The notes beneath the pieces were generated by a model. It was not told the origin of the DNA, made no database searches, and saw only the letters and a list, made by a program, of their open reading frames with translations. A program made the position numbers and the translations under genes. From Synechococcus sp. CS-1328 (lineage in GTDB: Bacteria > Cyanobacteriota > Cyanobacteriia > PCC-6307 > Cyanobiaceae), in assembly GCF_025128095.1 (NCBI RefSeq), contig NZ_JAHLYT010000024.1:57877-121876 (forward strand): a stretch of DNA of 64,000 nt, given 5' to 3'. Shown in pieces: positions 17,195 to 28,375 of this stretch. How positions within the stretch are numbered: the stretch's first letter is position 1; each line of letters starts with the position of its first letter.

Positions 17195-18145
17195 CTACGG
17201 GCAGCGTCCGGCCAGGTGGGCCAGGGCGGCCTCGCGCATGGCCGCCACCGGCACGGTCGCGTGGCCGCTCCAGAGCCGCAGCGCGGCGGCTCCCTGCTGC
17301 ACCAGCATCTCCAGCCCGTCCAGGCTGCGGCAGCCGCGGGCTGTCGCCTGCTGCAGCAACTGCGTCGGCCGCGGCGTGTAGATCAGGTCGTAGACGGTGG
17401 CCCCAGGCCGCAGCACCTCCAGCTCGGCGGCGGTCAGAGGGGAGCGCTCCGTGGCGGCCGCCGCCGAGGCCATGCCGATTGGCGTGGTGTTCACCACCAG
17501 ATCGGCGGCCTCCAGGGCCTCCAGGGCCGCGGCGCCATCAACGCCACCGCCGCCATCGATCGCGGCTCCGCTGACCCACGGCTGCGGCTGCAGCTCTGGC
17601 GCCCAGGCCCGGCAGGTGGCCACGAAGCTGGCCAGGGCCTCGGGGCGGCGGGCCAGCAGGTCGATCCGCTCCAGCCCCAGGTCCACAAGGCCCGCCACCA
17701 CGGCCCGGGCGCTGCCGCCGCAGCCCAGCACCACGGCGCGGCGTCCTCGCCAGGCCTGGGCTCCGTCGTGGCGCAGGGGAGCCAGGAAGCCCTCCACATC
17801 GGTGTTGGTGCCCAGCCAGCCCCCGCCAGGCCGGCGCACCAGGGTGTTCACCGCTCCCACCCGCTGGGCCAGTTCGCTGAGCTCGCTGGCCAGGCCGGCC
17901 ACGGCCTGCTTGTGGGGCAGGGTCACGTTGAGGCCGCGGCAGTCCATCGCTTCGAGGCCCCGCACCACTTCGCCCAGGTGCTCGGCCGGCGCCGGCAGGG
18001 CGAGGTAGACCCAGTCGAGCCCCAGCTCCTTCAGAGCGGCGTTGTGCATCACCGGCGAGAGCGAGTGCCGCACCGGATCGCCGAGCACGCCGACAAGGGC
18101 GGTGCTGCCGCTGATCGGCTGAGCGAAGCGGGAAAGGGAGGCCAT
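17195..18145 (-). CDS. aroE: Shikimate 5-dehydrogenase
   Basis: This 316-residue enzyme (slightly longer than the usual 280) reduces 3-dehydroshikimate with NADPH. Visible residues are the shikimate-binding SLS at 28-30, the catalytic pair Lys79 (NVTLPHK) and Asp116 (GTNTD), and the NADP-binding loop VVLGCGGSARAVV. The sequence before GVLGDPVRHSLSP is extended by about 17 residues. AroG-type DAHP synthase of the same pathway is at 33963. Confidence 0.96.
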   Translation of the reverse strand: MASLSRFAQPISGSTALVGVLGDPVRHSLSPVMHNAALKELGLDWVYLALPAPAEHLGEVVRGLEAMDCRGLNVTLPHKQAVAGLASELSELAQRVGAVNTLVRRPGGGWLGTNTDVEGFLAPLRHDGAQAWRGRRAVVLGCGGSARAVVAGLVDLGLERIDLLARRPEALASFVATCRAWAPELQPQPWVSGAAIDGGGGVDGAAALEALEAADLVVNTTPIGMASAAAATERSPLTAAELEVLRPGATVYDLIYTPRPTQLLQQATARGCRSLDGLEMLVQQGAAALRLWSGHATVPVAAMREAALAHLAGRCP

Positions 18146-18276
18146 GGCGACAGCGCCGGAGGCCCAGACCGTAGGGATTCACAGGGCTCTGTACGGCAGC
18201 GGTTCGGGAACCACACCTCGCCTTGGCCAGGCCCCGCTGATGAAGATGCCTTCATTCAGAACTTGCTTCTCCACTC

Positions 18277-18283
18277 AGGAGGT
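18277..18283 (+). promoter_or_regulatory. Strong Shine-Dalgarno of dnaK
   Basis: AGGAGGT ends 8 bases before the dnaK ATG at 18292, an unusually complete anti-SD match for this window. No CIRCE element is present upstream. A short inverted repeat ATGAAG/CTTCAT at 18240-18255 precedes it and has no assigned role. Confidence 0.75.
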
Positions 18284-18291
18284 GGGAACCC

Positions 18292-20205
<1,914 letters not shown>

Positions 20206-20252
20206 GTCTGCGGGCGGCTCTGCCGCCCCGACTCAGGCCCGCTCCCTGATCC

Positions 20253-20276
20253 AGCCCCCCACTTGGGGGGCTTTTT
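20253..20276 (+). terminator. Rho-independent terminator of dnaK
   Basis: AGCCCCCC (20253-20260), loop ACTT, GGGGGGCT (20265-20272), then TTTT: a perfect 8-bp GC-rich stem followed directly by a T run, 48 bases after the dnaK stop. Confidence 0.9.
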
Positions 20277-20288
20277 GATGGCTGGTGG

Positions 20289-21470
20289 TCAGGCCCCAGC
20301 AGCCTGCAGCGTTGCTGGCTCCAGTTGCTGGGCGACCCATTCGGCACTGGCCGGCGCCAGCAGCACGCCGTTGCGGTAGTGGCCGCTCACAAGCAGCAGG
20401 CCGTCTGCGAGGGCTTCCAGCAGGGGTGCCGGCTTGCCCTGGGGACGGCAACGGCACCCCTGCCAGCTGTGCAGGAGCCGTGCCTGCTGCAGCCACGGGG
20501 GTGCCTCCCCTTCCAGGCTGCGCAGCCGCTCCAGGGCCAGCGGATCGGCCCGTTCTCCCGGCTCCAGGGTGGCGCCCAGCCAGAAGCGCCGGCCACCGGC
20601 CAGATCCGGCCGGGGCACCAGGTTGAGGCCGCGCCACACCACCGCTCCTGGCCAGCTCCACAGGGCCTCATCGTTCGCGTCTGGGATCCGTTCCAGCTCC
20701 AGGGCCTGGCCCAGCACCGGCTCGAGCGGCGGGATGGCAGCAGCCCCCGCGAGCTCCGGCAACTGGCGCAGCAGCGCCGCTGATCCGAGGCCGGCGGTGA
20801 TCACCACCCAGTCGGCTCGGAGGTGGTCGCCGCCGGCCAGCACGGCGCTCCATCCCCCGTTCACCGGTCGCTCCAGGCGCAGCACCCGCTCGGCCAGTCC
20901 TTGCACCCCATGCCGGTGGCCATCCCCCAGCAGGGCCTCCAGGGCCGCGATCGGATTGATCTGGCCATCCCGGGGGGAGTACAGCCCGCCCAGGGCGGCG
21001 GCGGGCACCAACGGATCCAGCTGCTCCAGTTGCGGCCGTTCCCACCATTCCAGCGGCACCCCCCGCCGTTGCCGCTCCAACACCAGCCGCTGCTGGCGCT
21101 CCTTGGTTTCGGCATCGGCGGCCAGCACCAGTAGGCCCGGACGGCGTGGCACGGCCCAGCCCGCCTCCGCCAGCTGCCGGCACCACTGGTCCCAGAGGAT
21201 GAGGCTGCGCTGCCGCAGGCGCCAGCCCCGGCCACTGCTGCGCTGCGCGACATCGGCCATCAGCAGCCCCAGGGCCGCGTGGCTACCACTGCGAACCACC
21301 TGGGGGGGATCCGCGGCACCAGGTCCCTTGGGCCCAGCAAGACCGGGATCGATCAGTACAACGGCATGGCCCCGCTGCTGCAGCCACCAGGCGGTCGACG
21401 CACCAACAAGGCCCGCCCCGATGACGATCACGTCAGCGCGGCGGGCCTCGGAGGTGCTGGCCTGGTGCAA
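20289..21470 (-). CDS. FAD-dependent amine oxidase of the DAO/glycine-oxidase (ThiO) type
   Basis: This 393-residue flavoprotein begins at a TTG (21470), since no ATG lies before the FAD fold. The dinucleotide-binding motif VIVIGAGLVGASTAWWLQQRG is at residues 13-33. The family C-terminal motif appears as LLLVSGHYRNGVLLAPASAEWV, close to the HYRNGILLAP consensus of glycine oxidase ThiO. ThiO makes iminoglycine for thiazole synthesis; other D-amino-acid or sarcosine-type substrates are possible. The start lies 5 bases beyond the psb27 stop, so the two are probably one transcript. Confidence 0.8.
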   Translation of the reverse strand: MHQASTSEARRADVIVIGAGLVGASTAWWLQQRGHAVVLIDPGLAGPKGPGAADPPQVVRSGSHAALGLLMADVAQRSSGRGWRLRQRSLILWDQWCRQLAEAGWAVPRRPGLLVLAADAETKERQQRLVLERQRRGVPLEWWERPQLEQLDPLVPAAALGGLYSPRDGQINPIAALEALLGDGHRHGVQGLAERVLRLERPVNGGWSAVLAGGDHLRADWVVITAGLGSAALLRQLPELAGAAAIPPLEPVLGQALELERIPDANDEALWSWPGAVVWRGLNLVPRPDLAGGRRFWLGATLEPGERADPLALERLRSLEGEAPPWLQQARLLHSWQGCRCRPQGKPAPLLEALADGLLLVSGHYRNGVLLAPASAEWVAQQLEPATLQAAGA

Positions 21471-21475
21471 GCGGT

Positions 21476-21982
21476 TCAGGCCTGCTCGGCGGCGTCGAGA
21501 GCTGGAGCCGGAATCACCTCGGCATAGGAGCCGAAGCCGCTGGCCACCTTGATGTACGACTTGCGCAGCCGCTCGCCGTCCTGGAGGCGGGCGGCCTCAT
21601 CGAGCTGGGCCAGGGCGCTCTTGAGCTGGTCGGCGCGCTTGCCGGCTTCGGCCCGGTCGGCGGGCAGCAGGCGCTGGTTGATGTAGAGCATCTCGCGGCC
21701 CACTTCCTGCATGGGTCCGTGGATCAGGTTGCCGGTGAAGACCCAGTCGCGCTGATTGACCAGATTGGCCAGCTCAGGCAAGCGATCCTTGGCGGCCAGG
21801 AAGCCTTCAGCCTGACGGGTGATCAGGGCCATATCTGCCGGGCTGATGCTGGGGGCCTTGCGGCTCTGACCGCCATCGCAGGCCGCCAGCGACACCGAAA
21901 GCACCAGAGCCACGCCGATCATCGCCAGGCGGCGCAGCAGGTCGAAGACGCCCGTTCTGGAGGCAGTGCTGGCAGCAACCAT
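21476..21982 (-). CDS. psb27: Photosystem II repair lipoprotein Psb27
   Basis: This 168-residue precursor has a type II signal peptide with lipobox SLAAC (Cys35). The mature four-helix domain matches Psb27 (DMALITRQAEGFLAAKDRLP, NQRDWVFTGNLIHGPM, LRKSYIKVASGFGSY). Psb27 binds the lumenal side of CP43 in photosystem II assembly and repair intermediates. It is divergent from purU, sharing a 109-base promoter region. Confidence 0.95.
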   Translation of the reverse strand: MVAASTASRTGVFDLLRRLAMIGVALVLSVSLAACDGGQSRKAPSISPADMALITRQAEGFLAAKDRLPELANLVNQRDWVFTGNLIHGPMQEVGREMLYINQRLLPADRAEAGKRADQLKSALAQLDEAARLQDGERLRKSYIKVASGFGSYAEVIPAPALDAAEQA

Positions 21983-22091
21983 GGGAATTCGCCGACCGGG
22001 CGTTCAATGCGGCGCGATTTTACCCGTGGCCCCTGTCAGGGGAGATCGGCGTTCCGCTCGGCACAATTGCGGTTCCGCCCTTCGCGCCGGC

Positions 22092-22979
22092 ATGAGCTCC
22101 CCCACGGCCATCCTCCAGGTCATCTGCCCGGACCGTCCGGCCCTGGTGAGCGAGCTCTCCGGCTGGGTGGCCGCCAACGGCGGCAACATCCGCCACGCCG
22201 ATCACCACACCGATGCCGGTGCCGGCCTGTTCCTCAGCCGGATCGAGTGGGCGCTGGAGGGTTTCGGGCTGCCACGGCAAGCGATCACGCCCGCGGTGCT
22301 GGCCCTGGCCGAGCGGCTGGGGGGGGAAGGACAGGTGCACTTCTCGGATGAAACGCCCCGGGTGGCGATCTTCGTGAGCAGGCAGGACCATGCCCTGGTG
22401 GATCTGCTCTGGCGCACCCGGGCCGGCGAGCTGCCGATGCTGGTGCCGCTGGTGGTGTCGAACCATCCCGATCTGCGCCAGGTGGCCGAAGGCTTCGGGG
22501 TTCAGTTCGTCCATCTGCCGATGACGGCCGAAACCAAGACCGAGGTGGAGCTCCAGCAACTGGCGCTGCTGGAGCAGCACGGCATTGAGCTGGTGGTGCT
22601 GGCCAAGTACATGCAGGTGCTCAGCCCGGCCTGGCTCGAGGGCTTCATGGGCGGGGGACGCTCGAGGGAAACGGTTCAGCGGCAGGTGATCAACATCCAC
22701 CACTCCTTTCTGCCGGCCTTCAAGGGGGCGCAGCCCTATCACCGGGCCTGGGAGCGGGGCGTGAAGCTGATCGGCGCCACCGCCCATTACGTGACCGAGG
22801 ACCTCGACGGCGGCCCGATCATCGAGCAGGCCACCGTGCACGTCAGCCACCGCGACGATGTGGACGATCTGATCCGCAAGGGGCGCGACACCGAGCGGCT
22901 CGCCCTGGCACGGGCGCTGCGCTTGCATCTGCGCCGGCAGGTGATGGTCTATCGCGGCCGCACGGCCGTGTTCGATTGA
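22092..22979 (+). CDS. purU: Formyltetrahydrofolate deformylase
   Basis: This 295-residue enzyme hydrolyses 10-formyl-THF to formate and THF. The N-terminal ACT domain (residues 1-80) begins ILQVICPDRPALVSELSGWV. The formyltransferase-fold catalytic domain carries LAKYMQVLSPAWLEGF, the catalytic NIHHSFLPAFKGAQPY and Asp in TEDLDGGPIIEQ. Formate from PurU feeds PurT, encoded 11 kb upstream. The downstream O-antigen-ligase-like gene begins 15 bases after the stop. Confidence 0.96.
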   Translation: MSSPTAILQVICPDRPALVSELSGWVAANGGNIRHADHHTDAGAGLFLSRIEWALEGFGLPRQAITPAVLALAERLGGEGQVHFSDETPRVAIFVSRQDHALVDLLWRTRAGELPMLVPLVVSNHPDLRQVAEGFGVQFVHLPMTAETKTEVELQQLALLEQHGIELVVLAKYMQVLSPAWLEGFMGGGRSRETVQRQVINIHHSFLPAFKGAQPYHRAWERGVKLIGATAHYVTEDLDGGPIIEQATVHVSHRDDVDDLIRKGRDTERLALARALRLHLRRQVMVYRGRTAVFD

Positions 22980-22994
22980 TGGCAATTGACCTTG

Positions 22995-24407
22995 ATGGCA
23001 ACTGATCTGAGGCCCTTGGCCGCGATTCGCCTGGACGCGCTCGATGCGCACCTGCTCCGTCATCGACCCGCTGACGCGTCACCCCTGGGCTGGCGATGTT
23101 TCCAGCTGGGTTTGCTTCTGTTGGCCAGCAGTGCCTTCCTGGGGGGGCTGCTGCTGTTCGTGGCCCTGATCCAGGGGAGTCGCGGCCGCTCCTCGCCCTG
23201 GCAGGACGGGAGCAATCGGGTGCTGCTGCTGATCGCCCTGCTGATGGTGGCCGGCTGCTTCGGAGCCCGCAGTGGCGGCCTGGCCTGGGTGGGACTGGGC
23301 AACTGGTTGCCGTTCTTCTGGGCGTTCTGGGGCTATCAGCCCTATCTGGCCACGGCGGCGGCCCGGCGACGGGTGGCCCTGTGGCTGGTGGCCGGCACCG
23401 TGCCCGTGGTGATCACCGGCCTGGGCCAGCTGTGGTTTGGCTGGAGCGGCCCGTTTCAGGCCTTGGGTGGTCTGATCATCTGGCACCTCAAGGCAGGCGG
23501 CAGCCCCGAAGATCGTCTGGCCGGCCTGTTCGACTACGCCAACATCGCCGGCTCCTGGCTGGCCCTGGCCTGGCCCCTGCAACTGGCGGCGCTGCTCGAG
23601 ACCTGGCAGCGCTGGCGGCAGGGGTTGCGGGATCCCGCTGCTGGCGACGACGTGCCATCCCGGTCAGCCGGGATCCTGCTGGCCCTGGCTCTGCTGATGG
23701 CGGCAGCCATGGTGGCGGCCGTGTACCTCACCGATTCCCGCAACGCCTGGGGTGCCCTGGTGCTGGCGGTGCCGCTGGTGGTGGGGCCGGCCAGCTGGCT
23801 GTGGCTGCTGCCCCTGCTGACCCTGCTGGTGGTGCTGGTGGCGCTGGCCAGCGTGCCGGGGGTGCCGGAGGTGGTGCAGGAGCCCCTGCGCCAGCTGGTG
23901 CCTGAATCGATCTGGGGCCGTCTCAGCGACCTGGAGCACAGCGGCGATCGGGTGCAGGCCTCCACCCGGCTGGCCCAGTGGGGTGTGGCCCTGGAGTTGA
24001 TCGGCGAACGCCCCTGGCTCGGCTGGGGCGCGGCCGCCTTCAGCCTGATCTATCCACTGCGCACGGGCCAGTGGCACGGCCATCCCCACAACCTGCCGAT
24101 CGATCTGGCGGTGAGCCACGGACTGCCGGTGGCGGTGCTGCTGGTGGGCTTCGTGCTCTGGCTGTTGCTGCGTGCCGCCTGGCGCGGCATGGCCGCGTCC
24201 AGCCTGTTCGAGCGGGCCTGGTGGACGGCGGTCCTGGTGCTGGTGGCCCTGCATGCCACGGATATGCCCTTCTATGACAGCCGCATCAATGTGGCTGGCT
24301 GGGTGCTGCTGGCCGGGTTGTCCCAGGCGGGTCGCCTGCCGGTGTCCCAGATCCCGGTCGACGCGATGGGCGGGGCGACAGCCGACGAGGGAAGCGCTCA
24401 CGCCTGA
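22995..24407 (+). CDS. O-antigen ligase/polymerase-like membrane protein (Wzy_C)
   Basis: This 470-residue protein has about ten to twelve membrane helices. A large loop near residues 310-360 carries the family signature: RLAQWGVALELIGERPWLGW followed by GHPHNLPIDLAVSHGLP. Members join or polymerise lipid-linked glycans, or, in cyanobacteria, form the bicarbonate-transport-associated IctB group. The ATG at 22995 is used; an in-frame TTG lies three codons before. IctB-like identity is an alternative that I cannot exclude. Confidence 0.8.
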   Translation: MATDLRPLAAIRLDALDAHLLRHRPADASPLGWRCFQLGLLLLASSAFLGGLLLFVALIQGSRGRSSPWQDGSNRVLLLIALLMVAGCFGARSGGLAWVGLGNWLPFFWAFWGYQPYLATAAARRRVALWLVAGTVPVVITGLGQLWFGWSGPFQALGGLIIWHLKAGGSPEDRLAGLFDYANIAGSWLALAWPLQLAALLETWQRWRQGLRDPAAGDDVPSRSAGILLALALLMAAAMVAAVYLTDSRNAWGALVLAVPLVVGPASWLWLLPLLTLLVVLVALASVPGVPEVVQEPLRQLVPESIWGRLSDLEHSGDRVQASTRLAQWGVALELIGERPWLGWGAAAFSLIYPLRTGQWHGHPHNLPIDLAVSHGLPVAVLLVGFVLWLLLRAAWRGMAASSLFERAWWTAVLVLVALHATDMPFYDSRINVAGWVLLAGLSQAGRLPVSQIPVDAMGGATADEGSAHA

Positions 24408-24424
24408 GACCGGGTCCGAGCGTG

Positions 24425-26077
24425 TCAGGCGATGGCCTCCTGCCTGGGCAGTGCGTCCTGCTGGTGCCGCTGCAGGGTGGCTTCAGGCAGGGGACCCTGC
24501 AGATGCACCCAGGGCAGCACCCGCCCTGGTTCCCACTCGGCATGGACCACCTCCTCCCAGGCCGGTGGCAGTGGCAGTGGCGAACCGCCAGCCGGCTCCA
24601 GCTCGCCCGCCAGCGCGGCCCGGTAGGCCTTCTTCCAGCCCCCCAGGCTGTCGTGGCTGCCGCGGGCGGCGGCGATCACCGGCGCGAGCCGCCGGTCGCT
24701 GCGCGACAGCAGGGCCTGGATCACGCTCCAGCCATAGCTTTCCGGCCGCAGCTCGATCCCCTTGGGCTTGAGTCGCTTGGCCAGCAGCTTGAGCCGTTTC
24801 TCGGCCTCCGGTCGCACGCCCTGCCACTGGAACGGGGTGTGGGCCTTGGGCACGAAGGTGCTCACCCCCAGGGTCAGCCGCAGCCCCGGAGTCGCTGTTT
24901 TCAGCGCCAGCATCAAGGCGGCGGTGGCCTCCACATCGGCCTCCTCCTCGCTGGGCAGGCCCACCATGCCGTAGAGCTTCAGGCCGCTGAGGCCACCCTC
25001 TCGGGCGTAGCGAGCCGCGGCGTAGATCTCCTCGGTGGTGAGTTTTTTGTTGACCACCTGCCGCATCCGTTCGCTGCCGCTCTCGATCGCGATCGTGAGC
25101 GACTTGCTGCCCCGCTTGGCCAGGATGCGCCCCAGCTCGGCGGTCACCGTGGCGGCCCGCACCGAGCTGACGCTCACCCGTGTGCCCTCAAAGCGGTCCT
25201 GATCCAGCCACTGCAGCAGCTCCGGGAACTGGGGATGCTGGGTCACCGAAGCCCCCAGCAGCCCCAGCCGTTGGGTCACCGCCAGACCCTTCTCCACCGC
25301 CGGGATCAGGCCGTCGTCGAGTGATGGCGTGCGGAAGGGCAGGGTGAGGTAACTGGCCAGGCAGAAGCGGCAGAGTTCGGGGCAGCTGCGCACCACCTCC
25401 ACCATGTGGATGTCGGGCCAGGCCGCCTCCGGGGTGATCACGGTGGAGTGGCTGAGGGTGTTGCCCCGCCAGGTCTGCTTGGCCACGGTGGACGGCACGC
25501 CCGCCTCGATCGGCTCCACCGCCAGCAGTTCACCGCCGGCTGCATAGCGGGGGGCATAGAGGCTGGGCACATAGATCCCCGGCACCTGGGCCAGGGCCCG
25601 CAGCCGCAGCGCCCGGGGTTGATCCCGATGCTGCTGCACGGCATCGATGAAGGCCGGCAGGAGCTCCTCGCCATCACCGAGCAGCACCACATCGAAGAAG
25701 GGCGCCAGCGGTTCCGGGTTGGCGGTGAGCACCGGTCCGCCGCCGAACACGATCGGATCGCTCTCGCCGCGCTGCTCGGCCCAGATTGGGATGCGCTGCT
25801 GCTCCAGCAGATCCAGCAGCACCGGCCCGTCCAGTTCCCAGCTCAGCGACAGGCCGAACAGGTCGCCATGGCGGTGGGGTGGGTCACTGCGGTCGGTGAA
25901 CAGGCGCCGCACATCCACGTCGGCGCGCCGCGCCAGGGTCGCCCAGACCACCTGGTAGCCCAGGCTGGTGATTCCCACGGAGTAGGTGCTGGGGAAGGCC
26001 AGCACGGCGCGCAGGGCACCGGCGACGGGCTGGGCGGGCTCGAACAGCAGGGTTTCCTGGTTCAGGGGAAGGGGCAT
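24425..26077 (-). CDS. B12-binding-domain radical SAM protein
   Basis: This 550-residue protein has an N-terminal cobalamin-like Rossmann domain (about 15-150, with FPSTYSVGITSLGYQVVWAT and VFGGGPVLTANPEPLAPF). A radical-SAM core follows: the 4Fe-4S triad is Cys232, Cys236 and Cys239 in SCPELCRFC. Downstream, IAIESGSERMRQVVNKKLT is the SAM-binding region. It belongs to the YgiQ/TIGR03960-like set; the substrate is unknown. It is convergent with the O-antigen-ligase-like gene, 17 bases apart. Confidence 0.9.
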   Translation of the reverse strand: MPLPLNQETLLFEPAQPVAGALRAVLAFPSTYSVGITSLGYQVVWATLARRADVDVRRLFTDRSDPPHRHGDLFGLSLSWELDGPVLLDLLEQQRIPIWAEQRGESDPIVFGGGPVLTANPEPLAPFFDVVLLGDGEELLPAFIDAVQQHRDQPRALRLRALAQVPGIYVPSLYAPRYAAGGELLAVEPIEAGVPSTVAKQTWRGNTLSHSTVITPEAAWPDIHMVEVVRSCPELCRFCLASYLTLPFRTPSLDDGLIPAVEKGLAVTQRLGLLGASVTQHPQFPELLQWLDQDRFEGTRVSVSSVRAATVTAELGRILAKRGSKSLTIAIESGSERMRQVVNKKLTTEEIYAAARYAREGGLSGLKLYGMVGLPSEEEADVEATAALMLALKTATPGLRLTLGVSTFVPKAHTPFQWQGVRPEAEKRLKLLAKRLKPKGIELRPESYGWSVIQALLSRSDRRLAPVIAAARGSHDSLGGWKKAYRAALAGELEPAGGSPLPLPPAWEEVVHAEWEPGRVLPWVHLQGPLPEATLQRHQQDALPRQEAIA

Positions 26078-26153
26078 GCCAATGGGGCAGTCTCACGGAT
26101 CCCTGGTGCCGGTTGCTGTGCCTGGCTAGAGCGGGGGCTGCTGAGCGGGTGTC

Positions 26154-27293
26154 ATGCCAAAGCTGCAGGTGATCTCTCCGTTTGAGTACAACCCCACGCA
26201 GGATCCCGCCAATGTCACCTTCCTGCAGGGGATCAAGGGAGGCGATCAACGGGGCACCTATCTTCTGGCCGGCAGTATCAATGCCACCGGCCCGGGTTCC
26301 GTCGGCCTGGTCTACGAGGGTCCGCTCGATTCGGTGCAACGGGATGGGGTGAGTGGTTCCGGCACCTGGTACACGATCGATGTTCCCGAGACGGGGGCCT
26401 TCACCAACGTCAATGGCACCAGCGTCTATGGCCCCGACAACCTCGGTGGTGGCCTGGTCGATCTGGTGGGGTCCTACACGCGCACGGTCAGCGGTGATTC
26501 GGCCACAGGGGAGGATCCCAACACCGTGGGCTTTCTCTATACCGGGGCCATCGATGGCTCCACCAGCTCCGGCTACCGCAGCGTTCAGGGGCAGACCCGC
26601 AGCGGGGAAGCGGGAACCTACACCTTTGTCCATAGCGTCGATGGGGGGCTGGCGGTGGGCAACGTCGACACCGCTGCCGCCGATTCCCTGACGGGCTACA
26701 GCCTTGCCTCCACCGCCTTCATCGTGGATCTGGCCAGCGGCCGGCAGATCAACATCCGCTTCCCCGGCTCCGGCCTGGATGTCACCCATACGGCCTACGG
26801 CATCTGGGACAACGGAGATCGGACCTACACCATTGCTGGTGGCTCGGGCGACGTGGCGGGCCCCAGTGGCTCTGTGCTGCAGGCGGGCTCCGGCTATCTG
26901 ATCGACTACGACAGCATCACTGGGCGCTTTTCCCATTACCAGGCGTTCAACTACGACAACCGCAAACGCGGTGATCTGATCACCCATTTCGAAGGGATCT
27001 ATCGCACCGACAACGGCAAGTACCGCCTGCCTGCCACCTCCGTGGGCGTCTCCGATAGGGCTGAAATCTCGATCCCCTCCGTGGTGACGGTCAGGCGCAA
27101 GCCCTCCCAGCATTTCCAGGCCAAAGCCCGCTGGCGTGATCTGAACGTGGTGAACAGCGACACCGGCATCGCCAGTGTGCTCACCACCTCCAACTCCCAG
27201 TACGACAATGTGACTGTGGGCTTTGCCAATTATCCCAACGGCGACGGCACTCTCTCCGCGGCCGATTTTGTGGCCCGGCCTTCGGTTCTGTGA
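26154..27293 (+). CDS. Beta-rich protein with internal repeats, unknown function
   Basis: This 379-residue protein has no signal peptide and no recognised family. Two stretches echo each other: GSVGLVYEGPLDS (about residues 48-60) and NTVGFLYTGAIDG (about 123-135), each followed by a Ser/Gly-rich segment and a Tyr-Gly/Thr-rich one. The sequence is rich in Gly, Thr, Ser and Asp with regular Tyr/Phe spacing, as in beta-propeller or beta-roll surface proteins. It is isolated, divergent from the radical-SAM gene and 120 bases from the TauE-like exporter. Confidence 0.65.
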   Translation: MPKLQVISPFEYNPTQDPANVTFLQGIKGGDQRGTYLLAGSINATGPGSVGLVYEGPLDSVQRDGVSGSGTWYTIDVPETGAFTNVNGTSVYGPDNLGGGLVDLVGSYTRTVSGDSATGEDPNTVGFLYTGAIDGSTSSGYRSVQGQTRSGEAGTYTFVHSVDGGLAVGNVDTAAADSLTGYSLASTAFIVDLASGRQINIRFPGSGLDVTHTAYGIWDNGDRTYTIAGGSGDVAGPSGSVLQAGSGYLIDYDSITGRFSHYQAFNYDNRKRGDLITHFEGIYRTDNGKYRLPATSVGVSDRAEISIPSVVTVRRKPSQHFQAKARWRDLNVVNSDTGIASVLTTSNSQYDNVTVGFANYPNGDGTLSAADFVARPSVL

Positions 27294-27413
27294 GCTGGCT
27301 CAGAGAACCCAAAGTGTCTGCCTGCTGGCCCCCCATCGTGCCATTAGCAACCCAGGCTGACTGATCCAGTGGAGAATCCAGATCAGACTCATCTGTTTGG
27401 CAGTTCTCCACCG

Positions 27414-28292
27414 ATGGCTGCAGTTGTCAATGCTGCAGTGGCCTGGGGCCTGATTCTCCTGACCGTTCTGCACAGTGGCCGCCTACCTCTGAACGTGGCC
27501 GTTATCGTGATGGGTGTGCTGGTGTCGGTTCTGATCCTGCCCGCCGGCCTGGCCCTGACGGCTGCTCTGGCCCTGGTGGCCTTCCTCTACGCCTCGGTGG
27601 GGCATGCCGGGGCATCGGGCTACATCGCTGTGCTGGCCCTGGCCGGGCAGTCGCCTCCGCTGATCAAGCCCCTGGCGCTGATGCTCAACACCGTGGTGGC
27701 GAGCGTGGGGTGCTGGAACTTTCTGCAGGCTGGTCACCTTCCCTGGCGCCGCTTCTGGCCGTTGCTGCTGTTGGCGGTGCCCGGCGCCTTTCTTGGCGGC
27801 TCGTGGAATCTGCCGGGGGTCTGGTTCGAGCGGTTGGTGGGGGGCGTGTTGTTGTTCTCCGCCTGGCGCTTCGGCATCCACCCCCACGATCCGCCCAGCT
27901 ACCGCGAGCCCAGTGCGCCGTTGCTGACGCTGGTTGGAGGCGGGCTGGGGTTGCTGGCGGGCCTCACGGGCACAGGGGGTGGTGTCTTCCTCACGCCTCT
28001 GCTGCTGTTGTTTCGCTGGTGCAGCACCCGTCAGGCGGCTGCGGTGTCGGTGGTCTTCATCCTGTTCAATTCCCTGGCCGGTCTGGCGGGGCTGCTGCTG
28101 GCCCGCCCGGCTGCCATCGCTGCGGTATTGACGCCCCAGTTGCTGGTTTGGCTGGCTGTGGTGCTGCTGGCCGGCGCCATCGGCTCCCGCCTGGGCAGTC
28201 GTCACTGGCCCGTGGCCTGGATCCGGCGCAGTCTGGCCCTGGTGCTGTTGCTGGCATCCCTGAAATTGCTGGGGCTGGGGGAGCTGCTCTGA
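27414..28292 (+). CDS. TauE/SafE family sulfite/organosulfonate exporter
   Basis: This 292-residue protein has about eight to nine membrane helices in two repeated halves. Family features are ALVAFLYASVGHAGASGYIA in the first half and GLLAGLTGTGGGVFLTPLLL in the second, both with the Gly-rich inner loop. The ATG at 27414 is chosen over a GTG at 27369 that adds a polar leader. Substrates in this family range from sulfite and sulfoacetate to unknown anions; none is indicated by neighbours. Confidence 0.85.
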   Translation: MAAVVNAAVAWGLILLTVLHSGRLPLNVAVIVMGVLVSVLILPAGLALTAALALVAFLYASVGHAGASGYIAVLALAGQSPPLIKPLALMLNTVVASVGCWNFLQAGHLPWRRFWPLLLLAVPGAFLGGSWNLPGVWFERLVGGVLLFSAWRFGIHPHDPPSYREPSAPLLTLVGGGLGLLAGLTGTGGGVFLTPLLLLFRWCSTRQAAAVSVVFILFNSLAGLAGLLLARPAAIAAVLTPQLLVWLAVVLLAGAIGSRLGSRHWPVAWIRRSLALVLLLASLKLLGLGELL

Positions 28293-28375
28293 TCGCCCAG
28301 TCATGCCGGCGTGGCTCCCTTTGTTCAACCGCCACTGTTGTCAGGGGGATCAGACGAAGCAGGCGTCGATGATCA

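Noticed and set aside
18180..18291. Search for a CIRCE element before dnaK
   Set aside because: Only a 6-bp inverted repeat (ATGAAG/CTTCAT) is present; it does not match CIRCE arms or spacing.
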